Shown here one piece after another: positions 59,061-64,000 of a stretch of DNA of 64,000 nucleotides. The position numbers were made by a program, and so were the translations under genes. The notes under the pieces are model-generated. The model did no database searches. It worked only from the letters and a program-made list of their open reading frames with translations, and was not told where the DNA came from. Source of the DNA: Ophthalmolycus amberensis (Eukaryota; Chordata; Actinopteri; Perciformes; Zoarcidae); assembly GCA_024529925.1 (NCBI GenBank), contig JAFEUB010001102.1, forward strand, positions 1,603,501-1,667,500, written 5' to 3'. Position 1 is the first letter of the stretch; every line of letters begins with the position of its first letter.

Positions 59061-62000
59061 CTTTTTAAATAAACACGAGAGGACAAAGAAGACACGACAC
59101 ATAGGATGAGAAAAGCAACAACACATGCCTGCTGTGAACCATTGCTCTGCTACAGATGGCAAACATCTCAATACTCGGCACAATTGGTCAATGTATTCAG
59201 CCTGTTTTGGTGCATCTGGTGCATCCAATCACAGAATTTGCACTTAAAAGACGAGGGTTACCCTGGAATGAGGTAGCAGATTCACTGTATGCAAATATGA
59301 ACTGGCCTTTTTCTCATCCACACTTGACAATCTGTTCTACCATGTTTCAAAGTATACAGGGTGTCTGTCAGTCTATCATCCATTGCCACCACAACTGTAA
59401 GATGGTGGTCTCATGAGTACTGAGCAAGGCAGTTTTGTGTGCAGTGGATGCTGCTCCGCGAGGCTCGTGAGGATACTCTGGATGTCTCCTACTGCATAAT
59501 AAGCTTGTGCAGAATTTCATTTGGACACTGGGCGGACCCAAATGTGATATTAAACAACAGCAAAAACCCAGGTGATGCAAGACATGAAATCCCTCATCAA
59601 TAATAAGAAGAGGACAGACGGGAGGTTAAGTCGACCCACAGCGAGCTAAACTGTAAAATAAAGAAAAGAGGAGAAGAGAGAGAGCGGCGTGAGGCAGGTG
59701 CTGCTCTACGTAGCATCAGTCATATTATTATAAAGGCACGAAGGGTCAGTCAGAGGTTGAAATGCATATCAACGAGCTTTACCTGTTGGGAACCGCGTTC
59801 CCAAGGAGGTTTGTACTAAAAACTATTTTACCCACTTCAGGTCAACATGCCAACCGAGTGGGACCTCTATTACCGACACCCCCACCTCAAAGTCACACTC
59901 ATCTTGGCTCATCACGAACCCCCCCCCCCCCCCCCCCCCCCTCATCTTTACAGTCCTGGTTTCACCACTTCGACGGTGGTAAATAGTTCCAGCTTTCCGT
60001 TACAAATGTTGTTTTTAAGATGACAGCATGAACACTTCAAAGCTGCATCTGAACTCATGAGTAATATTATCAAATATTGATGGATTTTATTTTTCTTGTT
60101 GTCCAACTGTGAATTAGTTCATATTTTATTTAAATGCTGCTTATTTTTTTTTCGGTCACTGGAGGAAAGGGATGAGTTCTCTTTTATGTTTTGCTTCATC
60201 CATCCATTCTCCACACAGTGCATTGCTTAAAACACATTGCAATTCACTATAATTACATGCGCAGTGAACAAATTAGAATTTCGACGTGAGGTGGGCTGTC
60301 AAACTCAGTGGCCACATGTTCTTTGTCACCTGAACACATCTTGTAAAATATGGTCCAGAAATGGTCCCTTCTGTCTTTTTCTGTAGCTCGTGTCTTTTAG
60401 TCATTTCCAAACACAAGGCACATGACGGAGTCAAAGGACGATGCAAACTGATTATCATTTGTATGAGCGTTCCTTTCTTGCAAAGAGATGCGAGTAAAAA
60501 GACAAGACTTTATTCTGTACTCTCCCAAGAGAACTCTCCTCTGAAGTTGGCCGTCCTTATTTTTCTCTCATCCCTTCTCTGAATTTCCGACCCTTTTTAG
60601 TCCCGACCTCGGCACATTCTTCTTTGCTCCAAGACTCACCAAAGCTCCCTTTGTGAGAGTTTAATGATGCATGCAAATGCAAATAGCCCCGTGGACATCT
60701 CTGAATATTGGTCCTGAACCCAGAGGGAATGAAGAGTGCAGGGCAAACAGACTCTTCCTACTTCTAAGAGAATCATTTTGAACCCCTATCCCCAGGTAGG
60801 GAAAATACATACATAAGATGCATTCAGCAGCAGAAACCAATTACCCCTCCCTCACCCATTCCTCTGCACAACAAACTCTTTTATTGATCTTGTGATAATT
60901 ACCTCAGTCACATCATAAAGCACCTGGAACAGATTGGTGGCTCAAATTATCGATTACCCCTGGGCTACCCTTCATCGTTCATTGTATTGCCGCCGCTATA
61001 CATTACTTGATGAGATTGGCTTTTCCGTGGTTTCCGGTGCATTTCTCTTCGGCGCTGTGCAGGGATACATTGACAAAGAGGTTTAGTGTTCAAATGCGCG
61101 CTATCAAAGTCATGTGTCATCTCGTCTTAGTCTTTAGGTTCGCCTGTGTGCCACCCCAAAACCAAGGTTAACCCACCGTTAGCCAGCGCCAGCTCCTCCT
61201 CCCCAGCGACGCAAATACACTCATTTAATCTCCAACAGTTTTGGTCCAAAAATGACCTTTTGTCTGCGGTTGTGACTTGGGGCCTGCCCTGGCAAGCACC
61301 AGCTGTGTCTCATGCTTCATTACACACCTTCCTTGAGGCATGTCAGTGAGTGACCCTGAAACCTCTGCCCACTAGCCACCCATACGTCCCCGAACCGCAG
61401 TCACAATGTCCGTGTGGCCTCAACTGAGGTCAATACACTTTGTCTGCAAATAAATAACGAAGGGTGGAATTTCAGCTCAGCTGTTTTCCGCTGTCTCAAT
61501 TTTTCACGAAGCTCACTAGAAGTTGCCTGTATTATTTTACAAGCCGTAATATTTTTATAGATCACTGTGTGGCGGCCTGTCACAAGTCTCCCTCCGCTTG
61601 CTTTCATTGAAAGGAGAAATAGAAGACACACTGGAGATGTTCTGCTTTCGGTCTTAACTTTGTGCTTGTCTGGGTATGGAAAGAACAATGGCTCCTGGCA
61701 TGTCCCCGGATTCATCTTCCTTCAAACACGATGAAAATACATCCGGATTTGAAACAGAAATGGCTTGACGACTCTGTGAAGTCTATGGATACAAATAGTT
61801 GTTCTTCACATACTCACTTAGCTTTGAGAACTTTTGACCTGCACATTTATCAACTCATTTAAAAGTCAAATAAATGACAGGACTTTCATTAAAAGACAGT
61901 TGTTACGTGGTAGTAGATTCATTAAATACAAATGGATTAATCCGTGGGTTAACTACAAGGAGCCACGTTTGGTTTGTAATTCTAATGTTGCATCGAGAGA

Positions 62001-64000
62001 AAATGTCAATAATAGAAACTATTCCCATGATATGTAATTAATGTACTTTGTAAGTGCATTGTGTGACGCTAGGAGCCATTGAACTAATTCCTTGTTAAAG
62101 AGAATGATCACTGCGATGTAATCTCTTGTGTACGGTAACAAGATTATCCGGTGAATAGTTTGTAATAAATAGCTGTCTATTTGTTTGTGTGCCACCCTGA
62201 GTGGCCCTTAATTAGGAGACTGAAAGACACCACATGACTTTCACTGCGAGAGCATTATCCTTAACTCCTATTCAAACACAGGAGTCACATTGAGAACTGG
62301 AGTATAATCTTGCATCCAACACAAAACCCCGTGATTAGCTGCACATAAAAGTGTATGCAACCGCTGTGGAAGCCAGCACAAAAGCCTGATTGAAAGGAAA
62401 GTAAAATGTGTTCCTTCACACTATTTGTTCAGCGTTAATGGATCATATTATACAACAAACAAGCAATATCGGGCAACATTTTAACAAGATCTAATCCTGC
62501 ATTGTAAGAATACATGTACAAGATTGTGTTGTTGATTCATCCATCATCCTCCATTCATCAACGCTAATTCTATTTTCTCCTTTGACTCTGCAGCTCCTCA
62601 TATTCAATATTGCAAGAAGTTAATATCAGGGAGCCGGGATGAAGACGATATGGCACTGGCTGGGTGGCACGGCTCTCTCCGTGCACACGGTGTCGCCTGC
62701 AGGGAAAGGTTGCTGAGGATGGATAGCTCACCTCAGCCATCGGCAGTCAACCAAACGGGCTCTGGGCAGGTGTTCAACATGGCCAGGTGGAAAGCAGCTG
62801 ACACAGACATAGCTCGCCTGCGCTATTTGTCACTGTAAATAACAATTGTTTCTTCAACATTAGAATTGGACAGGAGTGAACACCCGGCCCAGTCTTCCTC
62901 ATTCTCCTCTAATTTAGGCAATTAAAAAAAGAAAGGTCATGTGTGGAAACAGATGGCTAAACTGTGAGCTGAGTTTGGAGGCTGAAAGAGACAATTGGCA
63001 TTTTACATGCAGCTCCATTCAAGCACTCAGGATATATGGGAGACGGACAGTAAACGGCCAAATTACTACAAATTTTACTTACAAGAGGCATCAAAGTGTA
63101 CATTTATGCAGGATTGTTTTGCAGAAAACCCCTGAGGCGGCTTTAAGAGTTTGAGCGTAGCACATGTTGTTCATACTTGTTTGCATGTTGAAATCATTGT
63201 ATGCTCAATAAGACTTTATATAGTGGACATTTTGTTCCCTCTGACTATATTTCATAGCTTTCCATCCCTCTGTAACACACGTCAACACGCTTCAACAGCT
63301 TAAAATTATATGATATTCAGCTGCTCTATCTAAAAGATGATGCATTGTCAAGATGTCGTGTCAAACTGTTGTTCCAAGGCACTGTTTTCCTTAATCACCC
63401 ACTGCAGAGGGAACTACTGTAGCCGACACAGTAAAAAACAACAACAACTATTAAACCAACTGAGAGTGCATCTGGGAGAAGAAGGGATACATTTTCTGTG
63501 CTCAAGGACAGGACAATTAAAGTAAAATAAAGTCTGCTAGAGTTAAAGCAGCCGGGTGAACCTCCCAAGAGTCACATAGGAAGCTCGTGGAGGCAGTAAG
63601 GTGGGGAGGAACAGCGAACAGAACGTTGTCACACTTCCACTCCCTGTGGAGCCGAGCTAAAAGGAGGGGGGGGGGGCATGGCTCTGGAAACAGTACACTG
63701 CCTCCAGCTCTTGTTATTTTCTTTCGCAATCTTTGTGAAATTCCTGCCGATGAGTTGGTTGTGCTGGAACATGTGTTTCTTTCAGTCTGACTAGTTACTG
63801 ACAGTGGATGATGTTTATGCGAGTACAGATATGTTTAATCCAGTGTTTAAAAATGGAGAATAGCAGAGCCAGTAGCTTGCTGGGTGAGAGCATGTTTAGA
63901 ACTGGGATTTGTGTGTGTATATTTTACTGCCAACATCTGACCCCATTGTACATACAGACGCACTGTGCAAACAGTATTTGCTGTAGGGATATTGTAGGGA
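59061..64000. other. Non-coding stretch, one weak exon candidate
   Basis: A cytosine run at 59919-59941 and a guanine run near 63666-63676 are the simple repeats. A strong-looking splice acceptor at 62581-62593 precedes a short signal-peptide-like open frame (62639-62716), described as a finding. Nothing else coding was recognised. Confidence 0.45.
59919..59941. repeat. Poly-C run, about 23 nt
   Basis: Uninterrupted cytosines, and so a G run on the minus strand. Assembly length here may be unreliable. Confidence 0.9.

Overview
This is eukaryotic nuclear DNA, almost certainly from a teleost fish. The only convincing protein-coding gene is a synuclein of the beta type (sncb) on the minus strand. 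Its first three coding exons lie at 5173-5053, 1479-1450 and 1144-1059, and the C-terminal exons must lie off the left edge. The rest is non-coding sequence with interspersed repeats of teleost type: an L2-like LINE, a decayed LINE, hAT and MITE DNA transposons, a low-copy GC-rich composite repeat, and many (CA)n and (GA)n microsatellites.

Layout. 1-5.2 kb: sncb exons and introns. 5.2-8.6 kb: sequence upstream of sncb, where its untranslated first exon and promoter should be; a CpG-containing stretch and a palindrome next to a CCAAT box are candidates. 8.6-9.5 kb: wreck of a LINE reverse transcriptase. 12.0-14.4 kb: a 5'-truncated L2-like LINE with 730 open codons, ending in a short tandem tail. 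21.7-22.2 kb: a MITE with matched ends. 23.5-26.3 kb: a 2.8 kb DNA-transposon-like unit bounded by TACACTGTAA/TTACAGTGTA and containing a 76-bp minisatellite. 28.6-29.5 kb: a common teleost dispersed repeat, then a short copy of the composite repeat. 36.5-39.0 kb: the long composite repeat, with tandem arrays, pyrimidine tracts and a TATA motif. 43.9-45.1 kb: a complete non-autonomous hAT element with a perfect 8-bp target duplication and an internal hairpin. 57.6-58.0 kb: a 450-bp (GA)n array interrupted by CG. 58.8-59.1 kb: another common teleost repeat.

The remaining roughly 40 kb looks like a gene desert or a very large intron. No further exon was recognised in it. It may carry conserved regulatory elements, but that cannot be judged from one sequence. 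Nothing here is a new multi-gene system. The most notable items are the shortened synuclein repeat domain, the composite repeat with its two copies about 9.5 kb apart, the hAT element with its nested hairpin, and the well-preserved LINE.
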